Shown in pieces: positions 19,326 to 27,579 of a stretch of DNA of 64,000 nucleotides. How positions within the stretch are numbered: position 1 is the first letter of the stretch; each line of letters begins with the position of its first letter. Origin of the DNA: Streptosporangium sp. NBC_01756 (GTDB lineage: Bacteria > Actinomycetota > Actinomycetes > Streptosporangiales > Streptosporangiaceae); contig NZ_CP109130.1 in the NCBI RefSeq assembly GCF_035917975.1, positions 496,001 to 560,000 on the forward strand. The letters are read 5' to 3'. Both the position numbers and the translations under genes were made by a program. The notes under the pieces are model-generated. The model had not been told where the DNA came from. It worked only from the letters and a program-made list of their open reading frames with translations, and made no database searches.

Positions 19326-20648
19326 TCACACCCGGGCGGCCGCGAGGCTCGGTACCGAACCTGCGGTCCGCAGGTAGCAGGCCCAGGTCAGGAGCGCGCA
19401 CATCACGTAGAAACCGGCGAAGGCGGCCAGCGCCGCGCCCGCGCCCCCGGTCGCGGCGATGGAGCTGCCGAACCCCCGATTGATGAAGAAACCGCCGAAC
19501 GCGCCGATCGCGGAGATGATCCCGACGGCGGCGGAGGAGTCGCGCCTGCCGGCGGCGAGGGCGGTGTCGTAGGCCGCAGTGCCGAGGGCGATGCCCGCGA
19601 CGGCCCTGGCCCGGAAGATCGCGGGGATCATCCGGTAGGTGGAGCCGTTGCCGATGCCCGTGGTGGCGACCAGAAGCATGTAGGCGACGAAGAAGAGCGC
19701 GAAGCCGTGCTGGGCCAGCCCCTGCCAGACCAGTGCGGCCGCGCCCGCCATCGCGGCGAAGTTGACGAGCGTCACCCGTGCCCCGCCGAGCCTGTCCGAC
19801 AGCCAGCCGCCGACCGGGCGGATCAGCGAGCCGAGGAGCGGGCCGAGGAAGGCCAGCCAGACCAGGGACGTCTGCTCGGGGAACTGGCTCTTGATGAGGA
19901 GCGGCAACGCGGTGGAGTAGCCGATGAAGGAGCCGAAGGTGCCGATGTAGAGGACCGCCATGATCCAGGTCTGGGCCCGTCCGGCGACTCTCAGCTGGTC
20001 GGCGGGGTTGGCCTTGGCGGAGGTCAGGTTGTTCATGAAGAAGAAGGCTCCGGCCGCGGCGGCCACGATGAACGGGATCCAGAAGAGCCCCGCGGCGGCC
20101 AGCCCGAAGGTGCCGATCACCAGCGGCATGACGAGCTGGACGGAGCTGACGCCGATGTTGCCGCCGGCCGCGTTCAGGCCCAGCGCCGTCCCCTGCCTGG
20201 ACTGGGGATAGAAGTGGGTGATGTTGGCCATGCTGGAGGCGAAGTTGCCGCCGCCCAGTCCTGCGGTCGCCGCGATCAGCAGGAACATCCAGTAGGGGGT
20301 GTCCGGATCTCCGACCGCGACGGCCAGCAGCACCGCGGGGATGATCAGCATCAGGGCGCTGAACACGGTGAAGTTGCGACCGCCGAACCTGGCCGGACCG
20401 AAGGTGTAGGGGATGCGCAGCGCCGAGCCGACGAGGTTGGGCAGCGAGACGATCCAGAAGAGCTGGTCGGTGGAGAACTCGTAGGTGCCGAGTTGCACGG
20501 CCACGATGCTCCACACCGTCCAGAGGGTGAAACCGAGATGCTCGGCGAAGATGGAGAAGATCAGGTTCCGGCGGGCGACCCGCCGCCCGCCCGCCTCCCA
20601 GAAGTCCGGGTCGTCGGGTCGCCACTCGCTGATCCAGCGCTTCGCCAT
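19326..20648 (-). CDS. narK: Nitrate/nitrite MFS transporter (NNP family)
   Basis: Encodes 440 residues with about twelve membrane segments, from an ATG at 20648 with AGGAGGAG four bases upstream. NNP family signatures are present: the N-terminal WRPDDPDFWE..G...ARRNL lead, AATAGLGGGNFASSMANITHFYP (nitrate signature region with GGGNFASSM) and GLNAAGGNIGVSSVQLVMP. It imports nitrate, or exchanges it for nitrite, and heads the locus: nitrate reductase starts 78 bases downstream. A GlnR-like box lies upstream. Whether it is a proton symporter or an antiporter cannot be read from this sequence. Confidence 0.93.
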   Translation of the reverse strand: MAKRWISEWRPDDPDFWEAGGRRVARRNLIFSIFAEHLGFTLWTVWSIVAVQLGTYEFSTDQLFWIVSLPNLVGSALRIPYTFGPARFGGRNFTVFSALMLIIPAVLLAVAVGDPDTPYWMFLLIAATAGLGGGNFASSMANITHFYPQSRQGTALGLNAAGGNIGVSSVQLVMPLVIGTFGLAAAGLFWIPFIVAAAAGAFFFMNNLTSAKANPADQLRVAGRAQTWIMAVLYIGTFGSFIGYSTALPLLIKSQFPEQTSLVWLAFLGPLLGSLIRPVGGWLSDRLGGARVTLVNFAAMAGAAALVWQGLAQHGFALFFVAYMLLVATTGIGNGSTYRMIPAIFRARAVAGIALGTAAYDTALAAGRRDSSAAVGIISAIGAFGGFFINRGFGSSIAATGGAGAALAAFAGFYVMCALLTWACYLRTAGSVPSLAAARV

Positions 20649-20737
20649 CGCTCCTCCTGGCTTCGGAAAAGGGTGCTTATCGCGAAAACCCTAGAAGCGC
20701 AGGATTACGCACATTAACGCTCCGTGATGGTGCGCGG

Positions 20738-20802
20738 GTTACACGTAACTAACCTCCGAAATATGCAATGCACAGGCCGCACATATGTAACAGCCCGGAA
20801 AC
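20738..20802. promoter_or_regulatory. GlnR-like box upstream of narK
   Basis: At 20787-20802 the plus strand reads GTAAC-AGCCCG-GAAAC, an exact match to the actinobacterial GlnR half-pair GTnAC-n6-GaAAC. About 45 bases nearer narK, GTTAC-AC-GTAAC (20738-20749) forms an inverted repeat of the same half-site. GlnR activates nitrate assimilation genes in Streptomyces and mycobacteria, so the position 140-155 bases upstream of the narK start is fitting. The deformylase gene on the other side is an unlikely target. Confidence 0.65.
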
Positions 20803-20884
20803 ATGACAATCCCGCCGGTCACGGTTGAGGCAACAGGGTGCGGGGAATCGTTGTGCGTGTCAGTCCGTCGCCTCGGGAGTGCGT

Positions 20885-21364
20885 GTGGCCGTCCAGCCGA
20901 TCAGACCGTTCGCCGACCCAGCGCTACGCACCGTAGCCGAACACGTGACCACCTTCGATCGCGGCCTGCGCGATCTGGTCAGGTCGCTCCAGGCCACCAT
21001 GCGCGCCGGCGCCCACCGCGCGGGCCTGGCCGCCCCCCAGCTCGGCGTCCCGCTCCGAGTCTTCGTCTACGAACTGGACGGCAGGTCCGGCCATCTGGTC
21101 AATCCTCGCCTGGAACGCTCCGAGCGGAAGATCGTCGCCGACGAGGCCTGCCTGTCCGCCCCGGGGCTCTGGTGGCCGCTGGAACGCTCCTACATGGTCA
21201 CCGCCCGCGGCCGTGACATGTTCGGCAAGCCCGTCACCGTCCGCGGCCTGGGCACGTTCGCGCGGGTCCTGCAGCATGAGGCCGATCATCTCGACGGCCT
21301 CCTGTTCATCGACCGCCTCCCGGAGGACGAACGCGAACGTTTCCTCCAGAGCGCTCCCTCCTGA
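20885..21364 (+). CDS. def: Peptide deformylase
   Basis: Encodes 159 residues from a GTG at 20885, five bases after GGGAG; the open frame extends upstream but lacks a ribosome site. The three metal-binding motifs are present: GLAAPQLG (residues 47-54), EACLS with the metal-ligand Cys89, and HEADHLDG (His131, Glu132, His135). It removes the N-formyl group from nascent proteins in the cytosol. Position 88 is Ala rather than the usual Gly of EGCLS, a substitution found in secondary (type III-like or actinobacterial) deformylases, so this may be a paralogue rather than the main enzyme. Confidence 0.93.
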   Translation: MAVQPIRPFADPALRTVAEHVTTFDRGLRDLVRSLQATMRAGAHRAGLAAPQLGVPLRVFVYELDGRSGHLVNPRLERSERKIVADEACLSAPGLWWPLERSYMVTARGRDMFGKPVTVRGLGTFARVLQHEADHLDGLLFIDRLPEDERERFLQSAPS

Positions 21365-21756
21365 CCGTCCGACGAGACACCGAACGCGTCTCCACGGATG
21401 CGAACGGCCGTCGAACCACGGCCACCGCCATGGGAAACGCGCGCACGGCCGCGTCCGGACGTGGCCTGGCCCGGGTCCGAAGGTCGAGGCCGAGCGGTGC
21501 CCGCCCGGACGGTCCCGGGAGCTCCCCGGCCACCCAGGAGGGTTGCTTGCTCACCTCGCCTGCGACCTGTAGACTGTAATGGTTGCAGTCGTAGTTCTCG
21601 AAGGCACTTGCCATCTCAAGTGCCTGTAGGAAAACCGCCGACAGCGGGCGTTACAGTTTCTCCGGATGGTTTCCGCGGATGCATGGTAGGGTCCGCAACG
21701 CAGCCCCAAGCCGTCGACCTGACGGTCTGGTGAGGCTCCCAATGAGGAGAAGTAGT
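21365..21756 (+). promoter_or_regulatory. def-cspA intergenic region: promoter and long 5' leader of the cold-shock gene
   Basis: This 392-base stretch has no gene. A -35 TTGCTC (21547-21552) and -10 TAGACT (21570-21575) are spaced exactly 17 bases and would start transcription near 21582, giving a leader of about 175 bases. In it GGCACTTG (21603-21610) and CAAGTGCC (21617-21624) form a perfect eight-base-pair hairpin with a six-base loop. Long structured leaders are typical of cold-shock genes, where they tune translation with temperature. Upstream, GGCCGT/ACGGCC (21406-21423) may be a weak terminator for def. Confidence 0.55.
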
Positions 21757-21960
21757 TTGTCTGAGGGCACTGTTAAGTGGTTCAACGCCGAAAAGGGCTT
21801 CGGATTCATCGCGCCGGATGACGGCACCGCCGATGTCTTCGTGCACTACTCGGCGATCAACTCCGGTGGGTACCGCACCCTGGAGGAGAACCAGCGTGTC
21901 AGTTTCACCACCACGCAGGGCCAGAAGGGCCCGCAGGCCGACCAGGTTCAGGTCCTCTGA
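21757..21960 (+). CDS. cspA: Cold-shock protein, CspA family
   Basis: Encodes 67 residues if translation starts at the TTG at 21757, which follows AGGAGA by about seven bases and gives the standard family length ([18 protein letters not shown]). An ATG at 21742 would add five residues but has no ribosome site. RNP1 is KGFGFI and RNP2 is VFVHYSAI; the single domain is a beta-barrel that binds single-stranded RNA and acts as an RNA chaperone. The gene is monocistronic, with a long leader and a strong terminator. Confidence 0.95.
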   Translation: MSEGTVKWFNAEKGFGFIAPDDGTADVFVHYSAINSGGYRTLEENQRVSFTTTQGQKGPQADQVQVL

Positions 21961-21978
21961 TCTGATCTAAAGGCTTCC

Positions 21979-22021
21979 GTCTGAGCCCGTACCACCTCGG
22001 TGGTGCGGGCTCAGACTTTTT
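21979..22021 (+). terminator. Strong rho-independent terminator of cspA
   Basis: The arms GTCTGAGCCCG (21979-21989) and CGGGCTCAGAC (22006-22016) pair, and the inner bases continue the stem through ACCACC/GGTGGT with one T-G wobble, leaving a two- to four-base loop. A run of five T (22017-22021) follows. This is the clearest intrinsic terminator in the window. Confidence 0.92.
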
Positions 22022-22216
22022 CATCGGAGATCCTTCCGGGCGGGCGACCGGCGGTGCAGGCAGGAGGCCTCACGGGCGACCGTGGGAATCCCCCTCGGGG
22101 AGGAAGGACGTCAAGCCTTCGTGGTGTGTCCTGATCCTGGCCGCCGGCAGCCGCAGGACCCCCACCGCATCGGCGCGTCACCGTGCCCGGCGCCCGGCCT
22201 CGAAGCGGGGGCCATG

Positions 22217-22257
22217 CTCTCCGCCCCGGGCGTCCTGCCGGAACCCGGGGCGGAGAG
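22217..22257 (-). terminator. Hairpin terminator downstream of mshC
   Basis: CTCTCCGCCCCGGG (22217-22230) and CCCGGGGCGGAGAG (22244-22257) form a perfect 14-base-pair stem with a 13-base loop, ten bases after the mshC stop codon. There is no T-tract on the exit side. The rest of 22022-22266 shows no gene. Confidence 0.7.
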
Positions 22258-22266
22258 GCCCGCTCT

Positions 22267-23493
22267 TCAGAGTTCGACGCCGAGGAGCGCGTCCACCGTC
22301 TCCCTGACGAGTGCGGGCGCCCCGGCGACGGTCCCGCCCTCCCCCGCCAGTGCCCGCCCCGCCCAGGCGTCGACGGCTGCGAGCGCTCCAGGGGCGTCCA
22401 GATCGTCGGTCATGCGGGCGCGGAGTTCCGCGAGGACACTCTCCGCCTCGGGGCCGGCCGGCAGGCCGACGGCCGAACGCCAGCGTGCCAGCCGTACTTC
22501 GGCGGAGGTCAGCTGATCGGCGGTCCACTCCCAGTCGGTGCGGTAGTGGTGGGCCAGCAGGGCCAGCCGGACGGCCATGGGGTCGGTCTCCTGGCGGAGC
22601 CGGGAGACGAAGACCAGGTTGCCCTTGGACTTCGACATCTTCTCGCCGTCGAGGGCGACCATGCCCGCGTGCACGAAGGCCCTGGCGAAAGGCCACTCAC
22701 CACCGGCGACGTGCCCCTCGTGGGCCCCGCACTCGTGATGCGGGAAGACGAGGTCGGAGCCGCCCCCCAGGACGTCGAACCCGCTGCCCAGGTTGGCCAG
22801 CGCGATCGCGGTGCACTCGATGTGCCAGCCGGGCCTGCCCTGACCGAACGGCGAGGGCCAGGACGGCTCACCGGGGCGCTCGGCCCGCCAGAGCAGCCAG
22901 TCGAGTGGATGCTTCTTCCCGGACCGTCCGGGGTCACCGCCGCGCTGGGCGGACAGATCGAGCATCTGCTCTTCGGAGTAACCGGAGACCGCGCCGAACT
23001 TGGGCGCCGCGGCGACGTCGAAGTAGACGTCCCCGTCGAGGACGTAGGTGGCACCCTTGTCGCGCAGGAGCTCGATCAGCTCCACGACCTGGCCGATCAC
23101 CTCGGTCACCCCGACGTACTCACGCGGCGGGAGGATCCTCAGCGCCTCCATGTCCGTCCGGAACAGCTCGATCTCCCGCTCGGCCAGCTCCCGCCAGTCC
23201 TGCCCGGTCTGCTCGGCGCGCTCCAGGAGAGGGTCGTCCACGTCAGTGGCGTTCTGGGTGAAGTGAACCTCGTGACCGGCGTCCCGCCAGACGCGGTTGA
23301 CCAGGTCGAAGGCGAGGTAGGTGTTGGCATGGCCCATGTGGGTGGCGTCATAGGGCGTGATGCCGCAGACGTACATCCGCGCGACGGAGCCCGGCTGGGT
23401 TGGGCCGACCTCTCCTGCGGCGGTGTCGAACAGCCGTAGCGGAGCACCAACACCGGGAAGCCGAGGGACCTTCGGCGCAGACCACGATCTCAT
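22267..23493 (-). CDS. mshC: Mycothiol biosynthesis ligase: L-cysteine:1-D-myo-inositol 2-amino-2-deoxy-alpha-D-glucopyranoside ligase
   Basis: Encodes 408 residues of the cysteinyl-tRNA-synthetase-like ligase that joins cysteine to GlcN-inositol, the third step of mycothiol synthesis. The zinc-ligand cysteine and HIGH-type motif are in [20 protein letters not shown] (Cys43; HMGHA at 52-56) and the KMSKS motif is [10 protein letters not shown] near residue 287. Length fits MshC (about 410), shorter than CysS, and the anticodon-binding domain is absent. It is the last gene of a minus-strand run with the SCO1664, DUF3090 and phosphoglycerate-mutase-like genes, the usual neighbourhood. Confidence 0.96.
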   Translation of the reverse strand: MRSWSAPKVPRLPGVGAPLRLFDTAAGEVGPTQPGSVARMYVCGITPYDATHMGHANTYLAFDLVNRVWRDAGHEVHFTQNATDVDDPLLERAEQTGQDWRELAEREIELFRTDMEALRILPPREYVGVTEVIGQVVELIELLRDKGATYVLDGDVYFDVAAAPKFGAVSGYSEEQMLDLSAQRGGDPGRSGKKHPLDWLLWRAERPGEPSWPSPFGQGRPGWHIECTAIALANLGSGFDVLGGGSDLVFPHHECGAHEGHVAGGEWPFARAFVHAGMVALDGEKMSKSKGNLVFVSRLRQETDPMAVRLALLAHHYRTDWEWTADQLTSAEVRLARWRSAVGLPAGPEAESVLAELRARMTDDLDAPGALAAVDAWAGRALAGEGGTVAGAPALVRETVDALLGVEL

Positions 23494-23584
23494 GTATTGA
23501 GCCTATCCAGCAGACGGACCACCCCGATCGGCTCGGGGCGATGGGACAAAGGGACACTCGTCTCAACCGCCGGAACTCGGCTCG

Positions 23585-24301
23585 TCATTCCGGCAGGACC
23601 CGACGGAAGGCCGCCGGATCGCGTGGATCTTCGGTGAAGTCGTAGCGGACGCCGCTCGCACTCAGGCCCAGCAGGGTGACCGACAGGGAGCCGAAGATCC
23701 GTCCGTCGGGCAGCTCGTGACGGATGATCATAGAGCGGGGATCCCCGGTGGGCAGGCCCGCTCCGGTGGCGAGCTCCCGCCAGTCCCCCCACGGAGCGCC
23801 GACGTCCGCAGGACGGCCGGCCCCGGCGAAGCGAGGGCGGAAGAACGCGACGCGCTCGTTGTCCTCGCCCTGCTCCCAGCCGCTGTTGACGATCATGTGG
23901 GTTCCCGGGGGGAGGTCGTCCTCGGTCAGCGCGGTCCCGTCCCAGTGCCACAGACGGGCTCCCGCAGGATCGGCCAGGATCAGGTGGAAGGGGTCGTAAC
24001 GGGTCGGCTCCAGGTCGGGCAGGCCTCCCTGAGCCGCCGCCTGGAGCGGCAGGTCGCCCCGGGACCGGCGAGTCTCCTCCGGAGCGAGCACGCCATGCCC
24101 GTTGACGATGGCCGCGGCCCGCCGGGCCACCGGATCGACGGCCAGCCAGGTGCCACCCGCCTGGAGATCGCGCCCTCCGAGCAGACCCGGCCAGTGTTCA
24201 GCCGGAGGAACCCACGGCCGATCGGTGAATTCATCGCGCACTCCGACGAGGATCAGGGGGATCTCGGCATCCGGATCGATGCTGACGACAACCGTGCACA
24301 T
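23585..24301 (-). CDS. NRDE/TANGO2-family protein
   Basis: Encodes 238 residues beginning MCTVVVSIDPDAEIPLILVGVRDEF. The N-terminal Cys-Thr after the initiator and the later NSGWEQGEDNERVAFFRPRF segment fit the NRDE (TANGO2-like) family, in which the motif of the name reads here VRDE. These proteins are thought to have an Ntn-hydrolase-like fold with Cys2 as possible nucleophile; eukaryotic members are linked to haem trafficking and Golgi organisation, but no bacterial role is firm. It sits between mshC (91 bases) and the SCO1664-family gene (33 bases), a position not usual for this conserved cluster. Confidence 0.85.
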   Translation of the reverse strand: MCTVVVSIDPDAEIPLILVGVRDEFTDRPWVPPAEHWPGLLGGRDLQAGGTWLAVDPVARRAAAIVNGHGVLAPEETRRSRGDLPLQAAAQGGLPDLEPTRYDPFHLILADPAGARLWHWDGTALTEDDLPPGTHMIVNSGWEQGEDNERVAFFRPRFAGAGRPADVGAPWGDWRELATGAGLPTGDPRSMIIRHELPDGRIFGSLSVTLLGLSASGVRYDFTEDPRDPAAFRRVLPE

Positions 24302-24334
24302 GCCCGGCAGGGTACGCCCCGGCCGGGAGCGGCC

Positions 24335-25096
24335 TCAGATGGGGGGCCAGGGAATGGCCGGCCAGTCCTGCGAGGGGAGCGGGTGCAGGCCGGTGTCGAG
24401 CAGCCTCCTGACCCGGAGCCAGGTGGCCTCGACCTCGGCGAGGGTGAGCAGCTCGCGGAGACGGCGGCCCAGGCGCCCCTCCTCCAGCTCGCGCTCCAGG
24501 CGGGCGAGGATGTTCGTGGCCTCACGGGACAGGGGCTTGCCGCGCCACTGCCAGAGCACGGTGCGGAGTTTGTCCTCGGCGGAGAAGGAGACGCCGTGGT
24601 CCACTCCGTGGATGTGACCGTCGACCATGGGAAGCAGGTGGCCTCCCTTGCGGTCGGCGTTGTTGACGACGGCGTCGAACACGGCCATCCGCCGCAGGGC
24701 GGGCTGACGGCTGCGGATCAGCGCCATCAGGTCGACCTCCGGATCGGTGTCGATCCAGAGCTGGCACATGCCCGGTCCGAAAGGGCCGTCGCGGTAGACG
24801 GTCGGTGGGACGATCCGCCAGCCGGTCGCCGCCGAGACCTCGAAGGCGGCCACCTCGCGAGCAGCCAGGGTGCCGTCGGGGAAGTCCCAGAGCGGGCGTT
24901 CCCCGCGTACGGGCTTGTAGACGCAGGCCCCCTCGAGCCCGCCAAGCCGGACCGAGCAGTAGAGCGTCATGTTGGTCGCCTCGACCAGCCGGCCGGCGAC
25001 CTCCAACCGGCCGTCACGGAGCAGGCGCAGAGCGGTCTCGTCGTCCAGCCCGCCTGCGGGCGCCGTGCTCAGCGTGGGCTCGCTTTCGGCACTCAT
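24335..25096 (-). CDS. SCO1664-family protein of the mycothiol-associated cluster
   Basis: Encodes 253 residues. I recognise it as the SCO1664 type by the segments VEATNMTLYCSVRLGG, VYKPVRGERPLWDFPDGTLAAREVAA, VFDAVVNNADRKGGHLLP and GVDHGVSFSAEDKLRTVLWQW. The pattern NNADRKGGH followed by DHG resembles the catalytic and metal loops of PI3/4-kinase-like or HipA-like kinases (HxDxxxxN and D-x-G), so a kinase-like fold is plausible. The start overlaps the stop of the DUF3090 gene by four bases. This family co-occurs with mycothiol genes; its substrate is unknown. Confidence 0.85.
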   Translation of the reverse strand: MSAESEPTLSTAPAGGLDDETALRLLRDGRLEVAGRLVEATNMTLYCSVRLGGLEGACVYKPVRGERPLWDFPDGTLAAREVAAFEVSAATGWRIVPPTVYRDGPFGPGMCQLWIDTDPEVDLMALIRSRQPALRRMAVFDAVVNNADRKGGHLLPMVDGHIHGVDHGVSFSAEDKLRTVLWQWRGKPLSREATNILARLERELEEGRLGRRLRELLTLAEVEATWLRVRRLLDTGLHPLPSQDWPAIPWPPI

Positions 25097-25668
25097 TCGC
25101 CTCCTTCGCCCGATGAAGCGCTATTACCCCGGTAACCATTGAGACGCACGCAAATATGCCCGTCGGCATCGAGCGGCTGACCGCACAACGGGCAGGGCGG
25201 ACGCCCGGCGGCGACGAGGGCCACGGCACGTTTGATGAAGGCCCTGGCCGCCCCCGCGCTGATGTGCACGCGCAGCAGAGCGGGCTCGATCAGCGGGGAC
25301 GGCTCGAACTCCTCGTCCTCACCGACGACCTCCTGGGCCTCGATCACCACCTGCGCGGCGTCGGCGTCCCAGGCCAGCGTCATGGTGCCGACCTTGAAGT
25401 CCTCGCTGATCGGCACGTCGAGCGGGTCGTTGTCGGTCAGGCCGACCGGGGCGACCGCGGGCACCTCCGGGGCCCCGCCGCTGCGCCGCAACACCTCGTC
25501 GAGGAGGTCGTCCAGGCGGTCGGCCAGCGCGGCGACCTGGAACTTCTCCAGTCCCACGGTGGTCAACCGGCCCGGTCCCCGGGCCTGCAGGAAAAAGGCT
25601 CGTGAGCCCGGCTGCCCCACGGCACCGGCCACAAACCTCTCGGGTGGGTCATAGTCGAAGACCGGCAT
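25093..25668 (-). CDS. DUF3090 protein with C-terminal zinc-ribbon-like motif
   Basis: Encodes 191 residues starting MPVFDYDPPERFVAGAVGQPGSR, the standard opening of this actinobacterial family. The body contains TTVGLEKFQVAALADRLDDLLDEVLRR. The C-terminus has CPLCGQPLDADGHIC, a CxxC...HxC arrangement suggesting a bound zinc. It is nine bases after the phosphatase-like gene and overlaps the SCO1664-family gene by four, so the three are one translational unit. The family is restricted mainly to mycothiol producers; the function is unknown. Confidence 0.88.
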   Translation of the reverse strand: MPVFDYDPPERFVAGAVGQPGSRAFFLQARGPGRLTTVGLEKFQVAALADRLDDLLDEVLRRSGGAPEVPAVAPVGLTDNDPLDVPISEDFKVGTMTLAWDADAAQVVIEAQEVVGEDEEFEPSPLIEPALLRVHISAGAARAFIKRAVALVAAGRPPCPLCGQPLDADGHICVRLNGYRGNSASSGEGGE

Positions 25669-25677
25669 AGCCCGACC

Positions 25678-26376
25678 TTACGTGGTCCCGGCTCCGCCGC
25701 CGACTGCGGCATCGCTCCCGGTGAAGTTTTCTCCCCCGTCTTTGTGTTCCGAATCCTCCGGTGGCCGGAGGCCGGCCACATTTCCCCCGAGGTCGTTGAG
25801 CCTGAGCACGAAGGGACGCAGGGTGGTGTAGCGGATCGCGGTGAACGACGCGGGGTCGACGGCTATCCGCTGGAACTGGTCCAGGTGGAGACCCATGGCG
25901 TCCGCCACGATCGCCTTGATCACATCCCCGTGGCTGCAGACGAGGTAGACCGCGTCCGGCCCCAGGCGCTCGTTCCACTCCCTGACCGCGGCGACCGCCC
26001 GGTGCTGGACGGCGGACAGGGCCTCCCCACCGGGGAACGTCACCGCGCTCGGGTGGGTCTGCACGACCTGCCAGAGCGGATCCTTGGCCAGCTCGCCGAG
26101 CGGGCGGCCCGTCCAGTCGCCGTAGTCGCACTCCCCGAACCGTTCGTCGGTCAGCACCTCCGTCGGGCGTTCACCGGCGATCGCCTGGGCGGTCTCCTGA
26201 CAGCGCTCCAGCGGACTGGAGACGATCGCGTCCAGTTCCAGCGGCGCCAGCCGTACGGCCAGCGCGTCCGCCTGCGCCCGGCCGGCCTCGCTGAGATGGA
26301 CGTCGGGGGTCCAGCCGGCCAGCACCGGACCGGTGAGATGCGTAAGGCCGTGTCTGGCCAGCAACAAGGTCGTCAC
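25678..26376 (-). CDS. Histidine phosphatase family protein (MSMEG_4193-like)
   Basis: Encodes 232 residues from a GTG at 26376, giving the expected N-terminus MTTLLLARHGLT; an upstream GTG at 26400 would add eight residues. The RHG motif supplies the phosphohistidine, ERCQETAQAIA the second arginine region, and CSHGD the second histidine near residue 160. This is the phosphoglycerate-mutase-like member of the conserved mycothiol-linked set. It leads the five-gene minus-strand run and is divergent from the aldo/keto reductase with 65 bases between starts. The true substrate is unknown. Confidence 0.9.
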   Translation of the reverse strand: MTTLLLARHGLTHLTGPVLAGWTPDVHLSEAGRAQADALAVRLAPLELDAIVSSPLERCQETAQAIAGERPTEVLTDERFGECDYGDWTGRPLGELAKDPLWQVVQTHPSAVTFPGGEALSAVQHRAVAAVREWNERLGPDAVYLVCSHGDVIKAIVADAMGLHLDQFQRIAVDPASFTAIRYTTLRPFVLRLNDLGGNVAGLRPPEDSEHKDGGENFTGSDAAVGGGAGTT

Positions 26377-26441
26377 GTGCCCAAGTCTTGCAGGCCTCAC
26401 TCCACTACTTTTAACTGCCTGACCGGTAATCTGGCCGGATC

Positions 26442-27386
26442 ATGGAGCAGCGCTATGTGGGCCGCAGCGGCTTGTCGGTATCCCGCCTTGGACTGGGGAC
26501 GATGACATGGGGGCGTGACACCGGAGCCGAGGAGGCCGCGGCGCAGCTCCGTGCGTTCGCCGAGGCGGGCGGCACCCTCATCGACACCGCGGACGTCTAC
26601 ACCGGCGGCGAGGCCGAGAGGCTGCTCGGCCGCCTGATCCGCGACGCGGTACCGCGCTCGGAGCTGGTGCTGTCCACCAAGTCGGTGCTCACCCCCACCG
26701 GCCGCCGCCCGCGCGACGCCTCCAGGAAGCATCTGATCGCCGCCATCGACGCCTCGCTGGCCCGTCTCGGGGTCGACGAGGTGGAACTGTGGCAACTCCA
26801 TGCCTTCGACCCGGATGTTCCGCTGGAGGAGACCCTGGCCGCGGTGGACGCCATCGTGTCCTCCGGCCGGGCGGCCTACGCCGGGGTGTGCGACTACACC
26901 GGCTGGCAGCTGGCGGTGGCCGCCGCCGGTCAGCGGGCGGTCCCCGGCCGGGTGCCGATCGTCGCGGCCCAGGTCGAATACTCCCTGCTGGCCAGAGAGG
27001 CCGAACGCGAGCTGATCCCGGCCGCCGAGCATGTCGGCGCCGGGGTGCTCGCCTGGTCGCCGCTCGGCCGGGGCGTCCTCACCGGGAAATACCGTACGGG
27101 CATTCCCGCCGACTCGCGGGCGGCGACCCCCCACTTCGCCGACTTCGTCACACCGTATCTGGACGAGAGATGCCGGCGGGTCGTGGAGTCGGTGACGACC
27201 GCGGCGGAGGGGCTCGGCGTCTCGCCGTTGTCGGTCGCCCTGTCCTGGGTCCGCGACCAGCCGGGAGTGACGTCCGCCATCGTCGGCGCCCGCACCCAGA
27301 CCCAGCTGGCCGGCGTGCTCCTGGCAGAGGATCTCACGCTGCCCGTGGAGATCAGGGAAGCGCTCGACGACGTCTCGGCCGACTGA
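26442..27386 (+). CDS. Aldo/keto reductase
   Basis: Encodes 314 residues of an NADPH-dependent TIM-barrel reductase. It begins MEQRYVGRSGLSVSRLGLGTMTWG; the catalytic tetrad reads Asp in IDTADVY, Tyr in the same loop, Lys in LVLSTK, and the last position in LWQLHAFD (His). The C-terminal cofactor segment is AIVGARTQTQLA. There is no Shine-Dalgarno; instead a -10-like TAATCT ends nine bases before the ATG, suggesting a leaderless message. Substrate unknown; the neighbourhood gives no hint. Confidence 0.92.
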   Translation: MEQRYVGRSGLSVSRLGLGTMTWGRDTGAEEAAAQLRAFAEAGGTLIDTADVYTGGEAERLLGRLIRDAVPRSELVLSTKSVLTPTGRRPRDASRKHLIAAIDASLARLGVDEVELWQLHAFDPDVPLEETLAAVDAIVSSGRAAYAGVCDYTGWQLAVAAAGQRAVPGRVPIVAAQVEYSLLAREAERELIPAAEHVGAGVLAWSPLGRGVLTGKYRTGIPADSRAATPHFADFVTPYLDERCRRVVESVTTAAEGLGVSPLSVALSWVRDQPGVTSAIVGARTQTQLAGVLLAEDLTLPVEIREALDDVSAD

Positions 27387-27579
27387 AATCAGAAAAGACC
27401 GGATGAGATGCGATGTGCGATGGAAACAGAATGAGAATCCATTTCACGTATCACTACTCGGTACCGAATCGCAACTTCGCCGGGAAAATCCCGGCCTCCC
27501 CATAAAACTGTCGATGGAGTGACGGGCGGGGGCGCCCAGGTGACAGTGAGGCTCCGTCGTTTTCCACGAGGGGGGACAA
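27387..27579. other. Intergenic region with a GCCGGGA/TCCCGGC hairpin
   Basis: This gap is less GC-rich than its neighbours. GCCGGGA (27479-27485) and TCCCGGC (27489-27495) make a perfect seven-base-pair hairpin with an AAA loop, possibly the terminator of the aldo/keto reductase gene. A promoter for the following gene is expected in 27495-27560, but none is clear. Confidence 0.4.

Noticed and set aside
22022..22216. Possible small gene between the cspA terminator and the mshC hairpin
   Set aside because: Only short frames with no ribosome site and no recognisable sequence.
23585..24301. Possible C59/choloylglycine hydrolase identity for the N-terminal-Cys protein next to mshC
   Set aside because: VRDE and NSGWEQGEDNERVAFFRPRF fit the NRDE/TANGO2 family better; the RNxD hallmark of choloylglycine hydrolases is missing.
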